From positions 1 through 64,000 of the forward strand of contig NZ_JYNN01000008.1 of assembly GCF_000934765.1 (NCBI RefSeq): DNA of 64,000 bases, read 5' to 3'. This DNA is from Thiomicrospira microaerophila. GTDB taxonomy: Bacteria; Pseudomonadota; Gammaproteobacteria; Thiomicrospirales; Thiomicrospiraceae. Position 1 is the stretch's first letter, and every line of letters begins with the position of its first letter. Below, one piece after another: positions 1-10,836 of this stretch. A program made the position numbers and the translations under genes. The notes under the pieces were generated by a model that saw only the letters and a program-made list of their open reading frames with translations, was not told the DNA's origin and searched no databases.

Positions 1-1191
1 TTATTTTAAAATCTTAGAAACAACACCCGCACCAACTGTACGCCCACCTTCACGAATCGCAAAACGTAGACCTTCGTCCATCGCAATTGGGTTGATTAGG
101 GTGATTGTCATTTGAATGTTATCACCTGGCATAACCATTTCAACACCTGAAGGTAATTCACACGCACCCGTTACATCCGTTGTACGGAAGTAGAACTGTG
201 GACGGTAGCCATTGAAGAATGGAGTATGACGACCACCCTCTTCTTTTGACAATACGTAAACTTCGCCTTCAAACGTGGTATGCGGCTTGATTTTACCTAC
301 ATGTGACAATACCTGACCACGCTCAACGTCTTCACGCTTGGTTCCACGCAACAATACACCTACGTTATCGCCTGCTTCACCCTGGTCAAGCAGTTTACGG
401 AACATTTCAACACCGGTTACAGTGGTGCTTACCGTGTCGCGAATACCAACGATTTCAATCGTGTCACCCACTTTAACAATACCGGTTTCAATACGCCCAG
501 TAACAACCGTACCACGACCTTGGATTGAGAATACGTCTTCTACTGGCATTAGGAACGGTTTATCTGTGTCACGCTGTGGCTCCGGAATATAGGTATCCAA
601 AGCATCAATTAGACGCGCAATGGCTGGCTCACCAATTTCTGATTGGTCGCCTTCGATTGCTTTCAATGCTGAACCCATAATTACTGGCGTGTCATCACCT
701 GGGAAGTCGTAGTCTGAAAGCAATTCACGCACTTCCATTTCTACCAATTCCATCAATTCTTCGTCATCAACCATGTCGGCTTTGTTTAGGAATACAACGA
801 TGTAAGGTACACCTACTTGACGTGATAACAAAATGTGCTCACGCGTTTGTGGCATAGGGCCATCAGCCGCTGAACATACTAGGATCGCACCATCCATCTG
901 TGCCGCACCCGTGATCATGTTTTTTACATAGTCAGCATGCCCTGGGCAGTCAACGTGCGCATAGTGACGCGTATCCGACTCATACTCCACGTGTGAAGTT
1001 GAAATGGTGATCCCACGTGCTTTTTCTTCTGGTGCATTATCGATCTGGCTGTAATCTTTTACTTCGCCACCGAATTTTCTACCTTGAACAATGGTTAGGG
1101 CCGCTGTCAATGTAGTTTTTCCATGGTCAACGTGACCAATTGTGCCTACGTTTACATGGGGCTTGTTACGTTCAAACTTAGCTTTTGCCAT
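1..1191 (-). CDS. tuf: Translation elongation factor Tu
   Basis: EF-Tu is the GTPase that delivers aminoacyl-tRNA to the ribosome. The 396-residue product begins [16 protein letters not shown] and carries the P-loop GHVDHGKT, the DCPGH switch II motif and NKADMVDD, which reads as the NKxD guanine-specificity motif. Length matches the family exactly. An in-frame upstream extension (to 1293) runs into tRNA-Thr and is rejected: the ATG at 1191 has an AAGGG ribosome site about 9 nt upstream. The gene directly follows tRNA-Tyr, tRNA-Gly and tRNA-Thr on the same strand, the classical tRNA-tufB arrangement, so it is probably co-transcribed with them. The stop codon lies at the window edge (1-3), so the gene is complete. 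Confidence 0.97.
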   Translation of the reverse strand: MAKAKFERNKPHVNVGTIGHVDHGKTTLTAALTIVQGRKFGGEVKDYSQIDNAPEEKARGITISTSHVEYESDTRHYAHVDCPGHADYVKNMITGAAQMDGAILVCSAADGPMPQTREHILLSRQVGVPYIVVFLNKADMVDDEELMELVEMEVRELLSDYDFPGDDTPVIMGSALKAIEGDQSEIGEPAIARLIDALDTYIPEPQRDTDKPFLMPVEDVFSIQGRGTVVTGRIETGIVKVGDTIEIVGIRDTVSTTVTGVEMFRKLLDQGEAGDNVGVLLRGTKREDVERGQVLSHVGKIKPHTTFEGEVYVLSKEEGGRHTPFFNGYRPQFYFRTTDVTGACELPSGVEMVMPGDNIQMTITLINPIAMDEGLRFAIREGGRTVGAGVVSKILK

Positions 1192-1248
1192 GATGAAACC
1201 CTTTTGACATATTACAAGGACTGGCTCTAACCAGCCGGTTAAAAATAA

Positions 1249-1324
1249 TGGAGCTCTCAACCAGAATCGAACTGGTGACCTCTTCCTTACCATGGAAGCG
1301 CTCTACCGACTGAGCTATGAGAGC
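1249..1324 (-). tRNA. tRNA-Thr (GGT)
   Basis: A 76-nt cloverleaf including an encoded CCA. The acceptor stem GCTCTCA pairs with TGAGAGC, the anticodon loop ATGGTAA holds GGT, and the T-loop GTTCGATTC is present. It lies 57 bp upstream of tuf in the Tyr-Gly-Thr-tuf cluster. Confidence 0.95.
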
Positions 1325-1334
1325 ATTTAGACAA

Positions 1335-1409
1335 TGGAGCGGGTGATGAGAATCGAACTCACGTCATCGGCTTGGAAGGCCGAGGTAATAACCACTATAC
1401 GACACCCGC
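1335..1409 (-). tRNA. tRNA-Gly (TCC)
   Basis: A 75-nt cloverleaf with encoded CCA. The acceptor stem GCGGGTG pairs with CACCCGC, the anticodon loop CTTCCAA holds TCC, and the T-loop GTTCGATTC is present. It is the middle tRNA of the cluster, 10 bp from tRNA-Thr. Confidence 0.95.
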
Positions 1410-1414
1410 GAATT

Positions 1415-1499
1415 TGGTGGAGGGTGGTGGATTCGAACCACCGAAGGCTGTGCCAGCAGATTTACAGTCTGCCCCCTTTGGCCGCTCGGGAAACCCTCC
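1415..1499 (-). tRNA. tRNA-Tyr (GTA)
   Basis: An 85-nt class II tRNA with a long variable arm and encoded CCA. The acceptor stem GGAGGGT is seen at the 5' end and the anticodon loop CTGTAAA holds GTA. It is the first gene of the tRNA-tuf transcription unit. Confidence 0.95.
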
Positions 1500-1512
1500 A
1501 AATGTGGGGCGT

Positions 1513-1540
1513 ATTCTACCTGTTAATTTATTCCTGTCAA
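1513..1540 (-). promoter_or_regulatory. Sigma70-like promoter of the tRNA-tuf operon
   Basis: On the minus strand a perfect -35 TTGACA (1535-1540) is separated by 16 bp from a -10 TAGAAT (1513-1518), 13 bp upstream of tRNA-Tyr. The -10 is followed by the GC-rich discriminator ACGCCCC, typical of stringently controlled stable-RNA promoters. Confidence 0.85.
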
Positions 1541-1616
1541 CTCAGTTTTTAGAATTTATTGAAAAAAAACTTAAATCAACGTAACCTGTTTTAAATTTTA
1601 TAACTTAAAAGCAACT

Positions 1617-2948
1617 ATGACACTCTCTGATTTCGATCGCCAGCACATTTGGCACCCCTACAATAAAATACCCTCTGCACAGCCACAACTAAGCGTCTCC
1701 CATGCAGAAGGAAGCCTAATTTACCTTGATAAGGGTGACGTTCTCATAGATGCCATGTCATCTTGGTGGTCCGCGATTCATGGCTACAACCACCCTACAA
1801 TTAATCAAGCCGCCAAGCAACAGATTGACCAACTTTCCCATATTATGTTTGGTGGCTTTACCCATCAACCCGCCATTGACCTTGCCAAACTACTGGTTGA
1901 AATTACACCAAGCGGTTTAGATAAGATCTTTTTTGCAGACTCCGGCTCTATTGCCGTTGAAGTCGCATTAAAAGTCAGCTTGCAGTATTGGAAAAGTGCC
2001 AACCAGCCTGGGAAATCGAAATTCTTAGCACTTAAGCAAGCTTACCACGGAGATACCTTTGGCGCGATGTCGGTTTGCGATCCTGATGAGGGTATGCATA
2101 GCCTGTTTAATAGTAACATGATGCAAAATATTTTCGCCCCAGCGCCACAACCAGGCCTGGTTGTTCATCACCAACAGGATTTAGATGAACTTGAGGCTTT
2201 ATTCAAAGCACATCATCACGAATTAGCGGCGTTTATTGTTGAACCCTTGGTTCAGGGTGCGGGCGGCATGCATTTTTATCGCCCTGAATATCTCACTAAA
2301 GCGCGCGAGCTTTGTGATCGTTATCAGGTTCTGCTGATTGCTGATGAAATCGCTACCGGTTTTGGGCGCACCGGAAAACTGTTTGCCTGCGAATGGGCGA
2401 ATATTTCCCCAGACATTATGTGCTTGGGCAAAGGCTTGACCGGTGGTTACATGACGCTCGCCGCGATGTTATGTACTGAAGAAATTAGCCGCACGATTTC
2501 ATCGGCCAACCCTGGCCTATTAATGCACGGCCCTACCTTTATGGGCAATCCACTCGCCTGCCGTATTGCACACACCAGCACAAAACTACTTTTAGACAGT
2601 CCTTGGCAAGCCAATATAGCGCACATTAATCAGGTTTTGACAGCCCAATTTATCCCACTTATGCAGCTCAAAGGCATTAAGGATGTGCGTGTTTTTGGCG
2701 CAATTGGTGTCATTGAGTTGGAACAAGAGGGCTTAGGTAGCCTTATTCAGCAGGCGGCGATGGAGCTAGGTATCTGGCTTCGGCCGTTCGGACGAATTAT
2801 CTACACCATGCCCGCTTACACGATCGAATCCGTTCAGTTAGACCGCTTAGCCCAAGTCATGGCGCAAGCGGTGAAAACGGTGGTGAATCAAAACCAGCAA
2901 AAACAGAATAAAAATAATAAGACCGAACTAGTCAATCAATTCGTTTAG
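1617..2948 (+). CDS. bioA: Adenosylmethionine-8-amino-7-oxononanoate aminotransferase
   Basis: A PLP enzyme of biotin synthesis that aminates 7-keto-8-aminopelargonate to 7,8-diaminopelargonate with S-adenosylmethionine as donor. The 443-residue protein has the N-terminal HIWHPY signature, [14 protein letters not shown], the [13 protein letters not shown] cofactor-aspartate motif (residues 241-253) and the Schiff-base lysine K272 in LGKGLTGGY. Residues 178-182 (QPGLV) are encoded by a copy of the AACCAGGCCTGGTT repeat, in a loop after APAP. The 3' end overlaps the convergent speE by 21 bp. The partner bioD lies 9 kb away rather than in a bio operon. Confidence 0.95.
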   Translation: MTLSDFDRQHIWHPYNKIPSAQPQLSVSHAEGSLIYLDKGDVLIDAMSSWWSAIHGYNHPTINQAAKQQIDQLSHIMFGGFTHQPAIDLAKLLVEITPSGLDKIFFADSGSIAVEVALKVSLQYWKSANQPGKSKFLALKQAYHGDTFGAMSVCDPDEGMHSLFNSNMMQNIFAPAPQPGLVVHHQQDLDELEALFKAHHHELAAFIVEPLVQGAGGMHFYRPEYLTKARELCDRYQVLLIADEIATGFGRTGKLFACEWANISPDIMCLGKGLTGGYMTLAAMLCTEEISRTISSANPGLLMHGPTFMGNPLACRIAHTSTKLLLDSPWQANIAHINQVLTAQFIPLMQLKGIKDVRVFGAIGVIELEQEGLGSLIQQAAMELGIWLRPFGRIIYTMPAYTIESVQLDRLAQVMAQAVKTVVNQNQQKQNKNNKTELVNQFV

Positions 2949-3779
2949 ATATTGTGGCAAAGCAAAGCAGGCCTGGTGGAGTGCGGGCGTGTAGTAGCGG
3001 GTTTTAATTGCGGCTGTCTGATAACGTGCAACTACCTGAGCTAAAGCCTGCTGACTCAAGTCCTGCTGCTGTGTAGCCCAAGCAAAACTCATCACGCCAC
3101 CGACATAGGTAGGCACAGCCGCGCAATAGAATCCGCGTTGTTGAAACAAGGGTTTCAGACGTAAAGCCGTATTCTTAACTTCGTCCTGCTGCAAGAAGCT
3201 CACGCCATTCTGCGCAACAAATACGCCATCAGGATTTAAACAGGATGCAATGCCTTGATAAAACCTTGAGGTAAACAATACCTCACCAGGTCCGACCGGA
3301 TCGGTGGAATCAGAAATCACCACATCAAAGGTTTGCTTGGTTTGATTGACAAACTCAACACCATCAGCAATGACCAAATTTAAGCGAGGATCATCAAACG
3401 CACCCTGAGAATGGTTGGGTAGATAGGTTTTGCACATTTCAACCACTTGCGCATCGATTTCCACCATTGTGACGGTTTCAACAGAAGCGTGTTTCAAAAC
3501 CTCACGCAGAATACCGCCATCACCCCCGCCAATAATCAACACGGATTTAGGGTTAGGATGGGAAAACATGGGAACATGAGTTAACATCTCATGATAGATA
3601 AACTCATCGCCTTCGGTGGTTTGAATCACGCCATCGAGCGCCATTACTGTACCCCACTGGGCATTGCGAAAAATAACGAGATGCTGGTGCTCGGTTTTGC
3701 TTTCAAACAACACCTCGTCCATCACAAACGACTGCCCCCAGCTTGGGTGTAGGGTTTCTAAATAGCTTAACTCACTCAC
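2928..3779 (-). CDS. speE: Polyamine aminopropyltransferase (spermidine synthase)
   Basis: Transfers an aminopropyl group from decarboxylated S-adenosylmethionine to putrescine. The 283-residue protein shows the [14 protein letters not shown] cofactor-binding motif, [15 protein letters not shown] and [16 protein letters not shown], all characteristic of SpeE. Its start codon overlaps the speD stop by 8 bp, so the two are translationally coupled and together supply spermidine. A partial copy of the CCAGGCCTGG repeat lies near its C-terminus (HQACFAL). Confidence 0.95.
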   Translation of the reverse strand: MSELSYLETLHPSWGQSFVMDEVLFESKTEHQHLVIFRNAQWGTVMALDGVIQTTEGDEFIYHEMLTHVPMFSHPNPKSVLIIGGGDGGILREVLKHASVETVTMVEIDAQVVEMCKTYLPNHSQGAFDDPRLNLVIADGVEFVNQTKQTFDVVISDSTDPVGPGEVLFTSRFYQGIASCLNPDGVFVAQNGVSFLQQDEVKNTALRLKPLFQQRGFYCAAVPTYVGGVMSFAWATQQQDLSQQALAQVVARYQTAAIKTRYYTPALHQACFALPQYLNELID

Positions 3780-4260
3780 CTACAACCTCACCACGTAAAA
3801 GGGTTTCAACATTCACACTCGTTGGTGTAAACGCGCGTTTTAATACCTCAATGGCTTTTTCAGGTTGGGCATCACCACACATAAACACATCAAATGCCGC
3901 AAAATCGCGTTCAGGCCAAGAATGGACACTGATATGGGATTCCGCCAATACCGCGACACCGGAAATACCGCCATTCGGGGTAAAGTGGTGTAAATGGATG
4001 TGTAATAAGGTTGCGCCCGCCGCCTCAACGGCTTCGCGTAATGTGCTCTCCATTAAATCGAGTTCATCCAGACGCTTCGCGCCCCATAGATCGATAATCA
4101 GGTGTGTACCTGCATATTCTTTACCGTCACGGACAATAAAGTGATCTTGAGTGAGGTCATCCACCGCCTGATCATGCGTTGGCCAACTTGACTCAATCAC
4201 TGTGGTTTTTTCGATTATTTCAAAATGTTCGTTTCCAGTTTTTAGAATATTTTCAGGCAT
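3772..4260 (-). CDS. speD: S-adenosylmethionine decarboxylase proenzyme
   Basis: Self-processing, pyruvoyl-dependent decarboxylase that supplies the aminopropyl donor to SpeE. It is the short prokaryotic form: the cleavage motif [12 protein letters not shown] places the pyruvoyl-forming Ser at about residue 108, the catalytic His at 113 and Cys at 128 (VFMCGD). At 162 residues it is about 30-40 longer than the minimal class because of an N-terminal extension before the [10 protein letters not shown] strand. The ATG is preceded by AAGGTGGG, which supports the full-length start. It forms a two-gene operon with speE. Confidence 0.93.
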   Translation of the reverse strand: MPENILKTGNEHFEIIEKTTVIESSWPTHDQAVDDLTQDHFIVRDGKEYAGTHLIIDLWGAKRLDELDLMESTLREAVEAAGATLLHIHLHHFTPNGGISGVAVLAESHISVHSWPERDFAAFDVFMCGDAQPEKAIEVLKRAFTPTSVNVETLLRGEVVGE

Positions 4261-4347
4261 TTGCGGCCCACCTTCCTGTTTATATAGATTTAAAAAAAGA
4301 CGTGATTATCACCATTCTCTTACGAATTGCAAGCGATTTAGCCCGGA

Positions 4348-4773
4348 TTAACTCAACTCAACGATCTCAAAGTCATGGGTAACCTCGGCAGATTGCTCGA
4401 GCATTTTAGACACAGAGCAGTATTTTTCTGACGATAAATTAACAGCGCGCGCCACTTTTGCTTCGCTTAATTCCCTACCCTTCACAACATAATGCACATG
4501 AATTTTAGTATAGACCTTCGGAATGGTTTCAGCACGCTCGGCACTGACTTCAATGTGACAATCAACCACCGCTTGATTACTTTTTTGCAGCATCATAATT
4601 ACATCAACCGCTGTACAACCACCCAAACCTAACAACACCATTTCCATCGGGCGCGGTCCAAGATTTTGTCCGCCAATATCAGGCGGCCCATCCATCACTA
4701 CCGCATGCCCTGATGACGTTTGCCCAACCAGACACAGGTTATCTAACCATTTTACTGTTGCGATTTTATCCAT
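4348..4773 (-). CDS. OsmC family protein (YhfA-like)
   Basis: A 141-residue OsmC/Ohr-superfamily protein resembling the short YhfA branch. Family members are often thiol peroxidases, but the role of this branch is unsettled. The GLGGCTAVDVIMML segment carries the first conserved Cys, and a second lies in SSEKYCSVSKML. I start it at MDKIATVKWL because TAGGAGT lies upstream of that ATG. The longer in-frame start at 4812 sits inside the first of two AACCAGGCCTGGTT-type palindromes. It lies between speD and trpC on the same strand with separate spacing. Confidence 0.85.
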   Translation of the reverse strand: MDKIATVKWLDNLCLVGQTSSGHAVVMDGPPDIGGQNLGPRPMEMVLLGLGGCTAVDVIMMLQKSNQAVVDCHIEVSAERAETIPKVYTKIHVHYVVKGRELSEAKVARAVNLSSEKYCSVSKMLEQSAEVTHDFEIVELS

Positions 4774-4793
4774 ACTTATCAGACTCCTAAACC

Positions 4794-4807
4794 AACCAGG
4801 CCTGGTT
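4794..4807. repeat. AACCAGGCCTGGTT palindrome, exact copy
   Basis: Intergenic between trpC and the OsmC gene. A second copy follows 11 bp further on, so the two could form a double hairpin or a paired binding site. Confidence 0.9.
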
Positions 4808-4818
4808 GTCATTTGACT

Positions 4819-4832
4819 TACCAGGCCTGGTT
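4819..4832. repeat. CCAGGCCTGG palindrome, 13/14 copy
   Basis: Reads TACCAGGCCTGGTT. It is the second of a tandem pair just downstream of the trpC stop. Confidence 0.85.
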
Positions 4833-4842
4833 GCTATTTCAT

Positions 4843-5637
4843 TTATTTAAATAAATTTTGCAAGGCTTCACCGGGCTCAGTGGCACGCATGAATGCCTCG
4901 CCCACCAAAAAGCTATTGACTTGATGCTGACGCATTAATGTCACATCTTGCGCCGACAAAATGCCACTCTCCGTCACCACTATGCGATCAGTCGGAATCT
5001 GCTCAAGTAAATCCAAAGTGGTTTGCAAGCTGACTTCAAAGGTATGTAAATTGCGATTATTAATCCCAATCAATGGTAAAGGAATTCTAAGCGCACGGCT
5101 TAACTCTTCGCCATCATGCACCTCAATCAACACATCCATGCCTAACGACTGAGCGAGCTCAGCGAGCTGCGCCATTAAGGCATCATCGAGTGACGCGGCG
5201 ATCAATAAAATACAATCCGCCCCCATCGCCCGTGCCTGATAAACCTGATAGGGGTCAATAATGAAATCCTTACGAATCACCGGTAAGTCGGTCGCGGCTC
5301 TAGCTTGCTTAAGATACTCGATCGAGCCTTGGAAATAATCCACATCGGTTAACACCGACAAACAAGCGGCGCCATGGTGCTCATAGGATTGAGCAATCGC
5401 GAGAGGATCAAACGGATCACGCAGTACGCCTTTGCTGGGTGAGGCTTTTTTAATTTCCGCAATCACCGCCGACTGACCGGCCGCTAGCTTGGCTTGCATC
5501 GCTTTGACAAAACCACGTGGCGCATCGGCCCGCGCGGCTTGCGCTATAATTTCATCAAGCGACACCTGCTTAATCGCCTCGGCAATTTCTTCGCGCTTGC
5601 GTTGATTAATTTTATTGAGAATAGTGGGCGTCTTCAT
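4843..5637 (-). CDS. trpC: Indole-3-glycerol phosphate synthase
   Basis: Closes the indole ring in tryptophan synthesis, converting CdRP to indole-3-glycerol phosphate. The 264-residue TIM barrel has the motifs [47 protein letters not shown] and VTESGI. It is monofunctional, with no fused TrpF domain. Its ATG overlaps the trpD stop (TAATG), so translation is coupled. It is the last gene of rpe-gph-trpEGDC. Confidence 0.96.
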   Translation of the reverse strand: MKTPTILNKINQRKREEIAEAIKQVSLDEIIAQAARADAPRGFVKAMQAKLAAGQSAVIAEIKKASPSKGVLRDPFDPLAIAQSYEHHGAACLSVLTDVDYFQGSIEYLKQARAATDLPVIRKDFIIDPYQVYQARAMGADCILLIAASLDDALMAQLAELAQSLGMDVLIEVHDGEELSRALRIPLPLIGINNRNLHTFEVSLQTTLDLLEQIPTDRIVVTESGILSAQDVTLMRQHQVNSFLVGEAFMRATEPGEALQNLFK

Positions 5638-6656
5638 TAAATGGCCTGCGTAAACTGAATAAATTCATCGAATTTTTTAGATGCCAGCCCCTTCGCCACT
5701 GTTTGACGCGCAAGCATCACCCCGGCCGCATAATTATCAACCAGGCCTGCTACATAGAGCGCAGCACCGGCATTCAAACAGATAATATCACGCGCGGCGC
5801 CATCACTATTATGCAGCGCAGCACGAATAAGGTTTAAGCTTTCCATCGATGAGTTGACTACCAAGTCTTGCAAACTTGGGTGATCTAAATCATAGTCCTG
5901 TGGATTGAGCGTCCATTGAGTGATTGCGCCGTCTTTTAGCTCGGCGACATGGGTTAGACAGGAAACCGAAATCTCATCCAAACCATCTTCAGCGTTTACC
6001 ACCATCACATGCTTGGAGCCGAGTTTTTGCAGCACCTGCGCAAAGGGCAGCAACAAGGCTTTATCATAGACACCAAGCACTTGATAAGGTGCGTTAGCAG
6101 GATTGGTTAAGGGGCCCAGTAGATTAAAAATTGTTCTGACACCGAGTTCTTTGCGCGCACTAATCACATGTTTCATGGCGCCATGATGCGCCGGCGCAAA
6201 CATAAAACCAACACCAACCTGCTCAACACAAGCCGCCACCTGATTAGCAGTCAAATTTAGATTCACCCCCGCTGTTTCCAATAAATCGGCACTGCCAGAT
6301 TTACTCGACACAGACCGGTTGCCATGCTTCGCCACCTTTGCACCGGCAGCAGCAGCGACAAATGCGGTTGCGGTAGAAACATTAAAAATATTCGCACCAT
6401 CACCGCCAGTACCACAGGTATCAACCAGATGATCCACCCCTTCGAGTTCGACTTTCGTTGAAAGCTGTCGCATGACTTGGGCGGCGGCGCTGATTTCTTC
6501 AATCGTCTCGCCCTTCATGCGCAAGGCAATCAGTAAGGCGCCAATTTGTGCATCCGTTGCTTGACCAGACATCAGCTGAGTCATCACTGACTGCATGTCG
6601 GTTTCGGATAAATCTTGGCGGGCTAAAAGCTGGTTTAAGGCCTGGGATAATTCCAT
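5637..6656 (-). CDS. trpD: Anthranilate phosphoribosyltransferase
   Basis: Transfers phosphoribose from PRPP to anthranilate. The 339-residue monofunctional enzyme carries [17 protein letters not shown], the PRPP-binding GTGGD signature, [18 protein letters not shown] and the LLGPLTNPA motif. It is not fused to TrpG, unlike the enteric enzyme. It overlaps trpC by one base and follows trpG after about 40 bp. A degenerate copy of the CCAGGCCTGG repeat (5739-5749) encodes AGLVDN near its C-terminus. Confidence 0.96.
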   Translation of the reverse strand: MELSQALNQLLARQDLSETDMQSVMTQLMSGQATDAQIGALLIALRMKGETIEEISAAAQVMRQLSTKVELEGVDHLVDTCGTGGDGANIFNVSTATAFVAAAAGAKVAKHGNRSVSSKSGSADLLETAGVNLNLTANQVAACVEQVGVGFMFAPAHHGAMKHVISARKELGVRTIFNLLGPLTNPANAPYQVLGVYDKALLLPFAQVLQKLGSKHVMVVNAEDGLDEISVSCLTHVAELKDGAITQWTLNPQDYDLDHPSLQDLVVNSSMESLNLIRAALHNSDGAARDIICLNAGAALYVAGLVDNYAAGVMLARQTVAKGLASKKFDEFIQFTQAI

Positions 6657-6697
6657 CTGAGTCTCGCTTTGGTTAATCAGTTAAATCTGAGCTCTAC

Positions 6698-7285
6698 TTA
6701 AACAGCAAACTGCTCAAGAAAGTTCTGTAACATCTTATGACCCTGTTCGGTCAGAATCGATTCGGGGTGAAATTGCACGCCCTCAATCGGTAAGGTTTTA
6801 TGACGCACCCCCATAATCTCATCGATTTCACCCGCAGCCGTTTGTGTCCAAGCGGTCACTTCTAGACAGTCAGGCAGGCTTGACTGTTCAATCACCAACG
6901 AATGATAACGCGTGGTTTCGACCGGATTAGGCAGGTTGGCAAACACCCCCAAATTATGGTGAAAAACCGGCGAGGTCTTACCGTGCATTACTTGCTTGGC
7001 GCGAATAATATGGCCACCAAATGCCTGCCCAATCGACTGATGGCCTAAACACACGCCAAGAATTGGCAGTTTACCGGCAAAATGATGAATGGCTTCAATC
7101 GAAATACCGGCTTCATTTGGCGTACAAGGTCCAGGGGAAATCACCAGATAATCAGGTTTTAACTCCACAATCTGCTCCAGCGTTATCTGGTCATTGCGAT
7201 AAACCACCACTTCTTGACCTAGTTCACCAAAATACTGCACCAAGTTATAGGTAAATGAATCATAGTTATCAATCATTAATAACAT
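6698..7285 (-). CDS. trpG: Anthranilate synthase component II (glutamine amidotransferase)
   Basis: Supplies ammonia from glutamine to TrpE; in many bacteria the same subunit also serves p-aminobenzoate synthase. The 195-residue class I amidotransferase shows the oxyanion motif [11 protein letters not shown], the nucleophile Cys in [11 protein letters not shown] and the His-Glu pair in [10 protein letters not shown]. It starts [19 protein letters not shown], a standard N-terminus. It lies 12 bp downstream of trpE. Confidence 0.96.
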   Translation of the reverse strand: MLLMIDNYDSFTYNLVQYFGELGQEVVVYRNDQITLEQIVELKPDYLVISPGPCTPNEAGISIEAIHHFAGKLPILGVCLGHQSIGQAFGGHIIRAKQVMHGKTSPVFHHNLGVFANLPNPVETTRYHSLVIEQSSLPDCLEVTAWTQTAAGEIDEIMGVRHKTLPIEGVQFHPESILTEQGHKMLQNFLEQFAV

Positions 7286-7297
7286 TACACAGGTTCC

Positions 7298-8797
7298 TTA
7301 ATTCGACGGCGGATGATCGGCACGCATGCCTTGACTGACAAACTGTGCCGCGCGGAAAATCGCACGCCCCTTATTCATGGTTTCGTCCCACTCGCTTTGT
7401 GCCACTGAGTCAGCGACAATCCCTGCTCCAGCCTGCACAAATAGCTTGCCGTTTTTAATCACGGCAGTGCGTATCGCAATCGCCGTGTCCATATTGCCAT
7501 GCCAGCCAATATAACCGACCGCGCCCGCATAGGCGCCACGCTTAACCGGCTCTAATTCATCAATAATTTCCATCGCACGAATTTTTGGCGCACCTGAAAC
7601 GGTACCGGCTGGAAAGGTGGCGCGCAAGACTTCTAGCGGGGTAAGGCCCGGTTGCAACTGGCCATCAACATTCGACACAATATGCATCACATGCGAATAA
7701 CGCTCAACGATCATTTTTTCAGTCAGCTTCACCGACCCCACCTGCGCGATACGACCCACATCATTACGTCCTAGGTCAATCAGCATCAAATGTTCGGCCA
7801 ACTCTTTTGGATCGGCCAACAAATCTTGCTCTAACGCTAAATCCTTATCAGCATCCGCTCCACGACGACGCGTACCGGCAATCGGCCGCACCGTCACCAA
7901 ACCATCTTCTAAACGAACCAAAATCTCTGGCGAGGAACCAACAATTTGCACTTCATCCAAGTCCAGATAAAACATATAGGGTGAAGGATTGAGATAACGA
8001 AGCGCACGGTACAAATCCAGGGACGGCTGATTAAAGTCCAGTGACATTTGTTGTGACAAAACCACCTGCATCGCATCGCCCGCCAGAATATAGTCCTTGA
8101 TTTGATCAACCGCCTGCTTAAAGGCCGCTTCACCAAAGCTTGATTCAAAATCCGCTTCACTCGGAATCACAGCGGCCACTTGGCTGGCTGATTTTTCAAG
8201 CGGTTGGTTGAGCTGGTCTAATAAGTCACTGATACGTTGCTGGGCTTTTTGATAAGATTGACTGTCCGATAAATCCGTTTGAATAATGATATGCACCTGA
8301 CCGCTGAGGTTATCAAATACCACCAGTTCTTTTGATACCATCAACAGAATATCCGGCGCACCAATATCATCACGCGAGGGCACAGATTCACTTAAGCGCG
8401 GCTCGACATAGCGAACGGTATCATAGCCAAAATAGCCGACTAACCCACCACAAAATTTTGGCAGGCTTTGATCTTCCAGTACTTTAAACCGTGCTTGATA
8501 AGCTTCAATCCACGCCAATGGATCACTGGCGACTTGATGCTCCACCAGTGCGCCCTGTTTATAGAGTTTGACATGCTGACCTTCAACGCGTAATTGGGTA
8601 TCGCAAGGTAAGCCAATAATCGAATAGCGCCCCCACTTATCGCCCCCTTGCACCGATTCAAACAAATAGGAATAGGGTTGATTCGCCAACTTGCAATAGA
8701 CCGACAAGGGCGTTTCAAAGTCCGCCAACAGGGTGCGCATCACGGGCGCATGGCTATAACCCTGTTGAGCTAACTGATCAAAATGGGATTGATTCAT
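7298..8797 (-). CDS. trpE: Anthranilate synthase component I
   Basis: Converts chorismate and ammonia to anthranilate with TrpG. The 499-residue protein has an N-terminal regulatory domain with the LLES-type feedback region represented by [16 protein letters not shown]. The catalytic signatures are [28 protein letters not shown] and [19 protein letters not shown]. It follows gph at 18 bp. I see no leader peptide or Trp-rich attenuator in the short gph-trpE gap, so regulation probably acts upstream of rpe or by feedback inhibition. Confidence 0.96.
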   Translation of the reverse strand: MNQSHFDQLAQQGYSHAPVMRTLLADFETPLSVYCKLANQPYSYLFESVQGGDKWGRYSIIGLPCDTQLRVEGQHVKLYKQGALVEHQVASDPLAWIEAYQARFKVLEDQSLPKFCGGLVGYFGYDTVRYVEPRLSESVPSRDDIGAPDILLMVSKELVVFDNLSGQVHIIIQTDLSDSQSYQKAQQRISDLLDQLNQPLEKSASQVAAVIPSEADFESSFGEAAFKQAVDQIKDYILAGDAMQVVLSQQMSLDFNQPSLDLYRALRYLNPSPYMFYLDLDEVQIVGSSPEILVRLEDGLVTVRPIAGTRRRGADADKDLALEQDLLADPKELAEHLMLIDLGRNDVGRIAQVGSVKLTEKMIVERYSHVMHIVSNVDGQLQPGLTPLEVLRATFPAGTVSGAPKIRAMEIIDELEPVKRGAYAGAVGYIGWHGNMDTAIAIRTAVIKNGKLFVQAGAGIVADSVAQSEWDETMNKGRAIFRAAQFVSQGMRADHPPSN

Positions 8798-8815
8798 GGT
8801 TTGTTTCGCTTCAAT

Positions 8816-9502
8816 TTAAATCGCTTCTAAATAGTTCGCTAATTCTGTCATCGAGTCCATGACAACATCTGGCTGATAATCACGAATATCTTCACCGTGG
8901 TTATAGCCATAGGTCATGCAGAAAATATGAAAACCAGCGGCACGCGCGGCTTTGACATCACTTTTCGAATCGCCAATCATTAGCGCATTGTCCGGTGACA
9001 CCTTCATCAACTCGGCGGCATGAAGCAGCGGCATCGGATGCGGTTTTTTTTCCGCACAGGTATCGCCACTGACAACAAATTCAAAATAGTCATGCAAGCC
9101 CTTGTCTTTGAGCAAAGGCAAAGTGAAGGCTTCGGCTTTATTGGTCACGCAGCTCAAACGATAGCCTTGCGCCAACATCCACTCCAACCCCTCAACCACA
9201 CCGTCATAAACACGACTGCGTTGCGAGTAGTTGTCGGTATAAAGCGCAAGAAAAATAGGATAGGCCCTGGCAAATAAGTCCTCATCCGGTTCGCCATCCA
9301 CCGCATTGATCAATGCACGACGCACCAAACGCTCGACCCCATTGCCCACCCAATTACGCACAGCGGCTTCACCACGCAAGGGCATAGCCAGCTGCGCCAT
9401 CATTTGATCTACGCAATAAGCCAAATCCGGCACACTATCAATCAGTGTACCGTCCAAATCAATCAGCACCAGGCCTGGTTTAATCTTGCTTGTTATCGTC
9501 AT
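8816..9502 (-). CDS. gph: Phosphoglycolate phosphatase
   Basis: HAD-superfamily phosphatase that removes 2-phosphoglycolate. The 228-residue protein has HAD motif I DLDGTLIDSVPDL, motif II CVTNKAE, the lysine of motif III in CAEKKPHPMPL and motif IV MIGDSKSDVKAARAAG. The order rpe-gph-trpE is conserved in many gammaproteobacteria. A CCAGGCCTGG repeat encodes KPGLVLID at the N-terminus, immediately before motif I. Confidence 0.93.
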   Translation of the reverse strand: MTITSKIKPGLVLIDLDGTLIDSVPDLAYCVDQMMAQLAMPLRGEAAVRNWVGNGVERLVRRALINAVDGEPDEDLFARAYPIFLALYTDNYSQRSRVYDGVVEGLEWMLAQGYRLSCVTNKAEAFTLPLLKDKGLHDYFEFVVSGDTCAEKKPHPMPLLHAAELMKVSPDNALMIGDSKSDVKAARAAGFHIFCMTYGYNHGEDIRDYQPDVVMDSMTELANYLEAI

Positions 9503-9515
9503 TAAATTACTCTAT

Positions 9516-10220
9516 TTACGCTTTCGCTAATTCTTCACGCATTTGCTTGATAATCGTGTCATAACGATTCGCATCTGATGCATTAGCTTTACCAAAAATG
9601 CCTGAGCCTGAAACAAAGGTATCACAGCCTGCAGCGGCCACTTCCGCGATGTTTTCCGCTTTTACGCCACCGTCAATTTCTAAGCGAATATCACGTCCGC
9701 TCGCATCAATCAATGCACGCGCGGCACGTAACTTATCCAAAGCGTGAGGAATAAACGCCTGACCACCAAAACCTGGGTTCACTGACATAATCAAAATCAT
9801 GTCAATTTTATCCATTACATGCTCAAGGTAGCTCAACGAGGTCGCTGGGTTAAATACCAGGCCAGCCTTACAACCCGCACCTTTAATCAACTGCAAACTG
9901 CGGTCAATATGCTCTGAAGCTTCAGGGTGGAAGGTAATATAGTCAGCACCCGCATTCGCGAAGTCGCCGATCACGCGATCAACTGGCTTAACCATTAAAT
10001 GCACATCAATCGGCGCCGTTAAGGCTTCACGTACCATATAGTTTTTCAACGATTCACACACCAACGGGCCAATCGTTAAGTTTGGAACATAATGGTTGTC
10101 CATTACATCGAAGTGAACCACGTCTGCGCCTGCGTTTAACACGTCTTTAACGTCTTTACCCAATTGCGCAAAATCCGCTGATAAAATTGAAGGAGCGATC
10201 CAGTTTTGTTGCTTTGCCAT
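9516..10220 (-). CDS. rpe: Ribulose-phosphate 3-epimerase
   Basis: Interconverts ribulose-5-phosphate and xylulose-5-phosphate in the pentose phosphate (and, in autotrophs, Calvin) pathway. The 234-residue TIM barrel has [44 protein letters not shown] and LEIDGGV, which hold the metal ligands and catalytic aspartates. I start at MAKQQNW because AGAGGA lies upstream of that ATG; a longer start at 10259 lacks such a site. It heads the rpe-gph-trpEGDC block and is divergent from psiE. Confidence 0.95.
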   Translation of the reverse strand: MAKQQNWIAPSILSADFAQLGKDVKDVLNAGADVVHFDVMDNHYVPNLTIGPLVCESLKNYMVREALTAPIDVHLMVKPVDRVIGDFANAGADYITFHPEASEHIDRSLQLIKGAGCKAGLVFNPATSLSYLEHVMDKIDMILIMSVNPGFGGQAFIPHALDKLRAARALIDASGRDIRLEIDGGVKAENIAEVAAAGCDTFVSGSGIFGKANASDANRYDTIIKQMREELAKA

Positions 10221-10347
10221 GATATTTTTCCTCTGTTTAATTAAAATCAATTTTTCCATTTTACCAGCATCCGAATAAATTTCACCTAAAGCTTCGATAA
10301 AAACAATATAATGCGGCGAAAACCATTATTTAATGAAGAGGTCAACC

Positions 10348-10836
10348 ATGAGTGTCCACCACACACCTGTTACACGCACCATTCGCCGCACGATTGGTAT
10401 TTTTGAAATAATCGGCCTAGTGATTATTGCCATCGCCACCGTTTATGCCGGCTATACCGAAGTGATGCATATGGTTAGCAACGCGACGGTTACGCTCGGC
10501 GATTTACTGCTACTGTTTCTTTATCTTGAAGTATTAGCGATGGTCGCCATCTACCTCGACTCCGGTAAGCTACCCATACGTTTACCGCTTTATATTGCAA
10601 TTATTGCAATGGCACGTTATATGATTTTGGAAATGAAAGAACTCACTGAGTGGGAAATGCTCGCGGTTGGTGTATCGATTATTCTGATTTCGCTGGCTAT
10701 TCTGGCACTACGCTATGGCTCGCTGCGCTTCCCATCCGAAGACCGTCTGGGTCCGCGCTGGAAAGCACCCGAGGTATTCACACAAAGTAAATCAAACACA
10801 TCTAAAAACTCAGAAAGACAAGGTGATGACCTATGA
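10348..10836 (+). CDS. psiE: PsiE family inner-membrane protein
   Basis: A 162-residue membrane protein of the phosphate-starvation-inducible PsiE family, whose biochemical role is not established. About four hydrophobic helices are visible (IFEIIGLVIIAIATVYAGY, LLLLFLYLEVLAMVAIYL, LYIAIIAMARYMILEM and the stretch ending IILISLAILALRYG). The start is placed at MSVHHTP because GAAGAGG sits just upstream. An ATG 15 bp earlier overlaps that ribosome site. A TATAAT at 10307-10312 could be its -10 element, without a clear -35. It overlaps purC by 4 bp. Confidence 0.8.
   Translation: MSVHHTPVTRTIRRTIGIFEIIGLVIIAIATVYAGYTEVMHMVSNATVTLGDLLLLFLYLEVLAMVAIYLDSGKLPIRLPLYIAIIAMARYMILEMKELTEWEMLAVGVSIILISLAILALRYGSLRFPSEDRLGPRWKAPEVFTQSKSNTSKNSERQGDDL

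Noticed and set aside
1192-1293. A 34-residue N-terminal extension of EF-Tu
   Set aside because: It would translate the tRNA-Thr gene and lacks a ribosome site; the normal [12 protein letters not shown] start fits exactly.
4774-4812. A longer start of the OsmC-family gene
   Set aside because: The added residues are encoded by the repeat palindrome, and the downstream ATG has a good ribosome site.
4843-10220. A trp attenuator or leader peptide before trpE
   Set aside because: Only 18 bp separate gph and trpE, and I found no Trp-rich short ORF with a terminator upstream of rpe.
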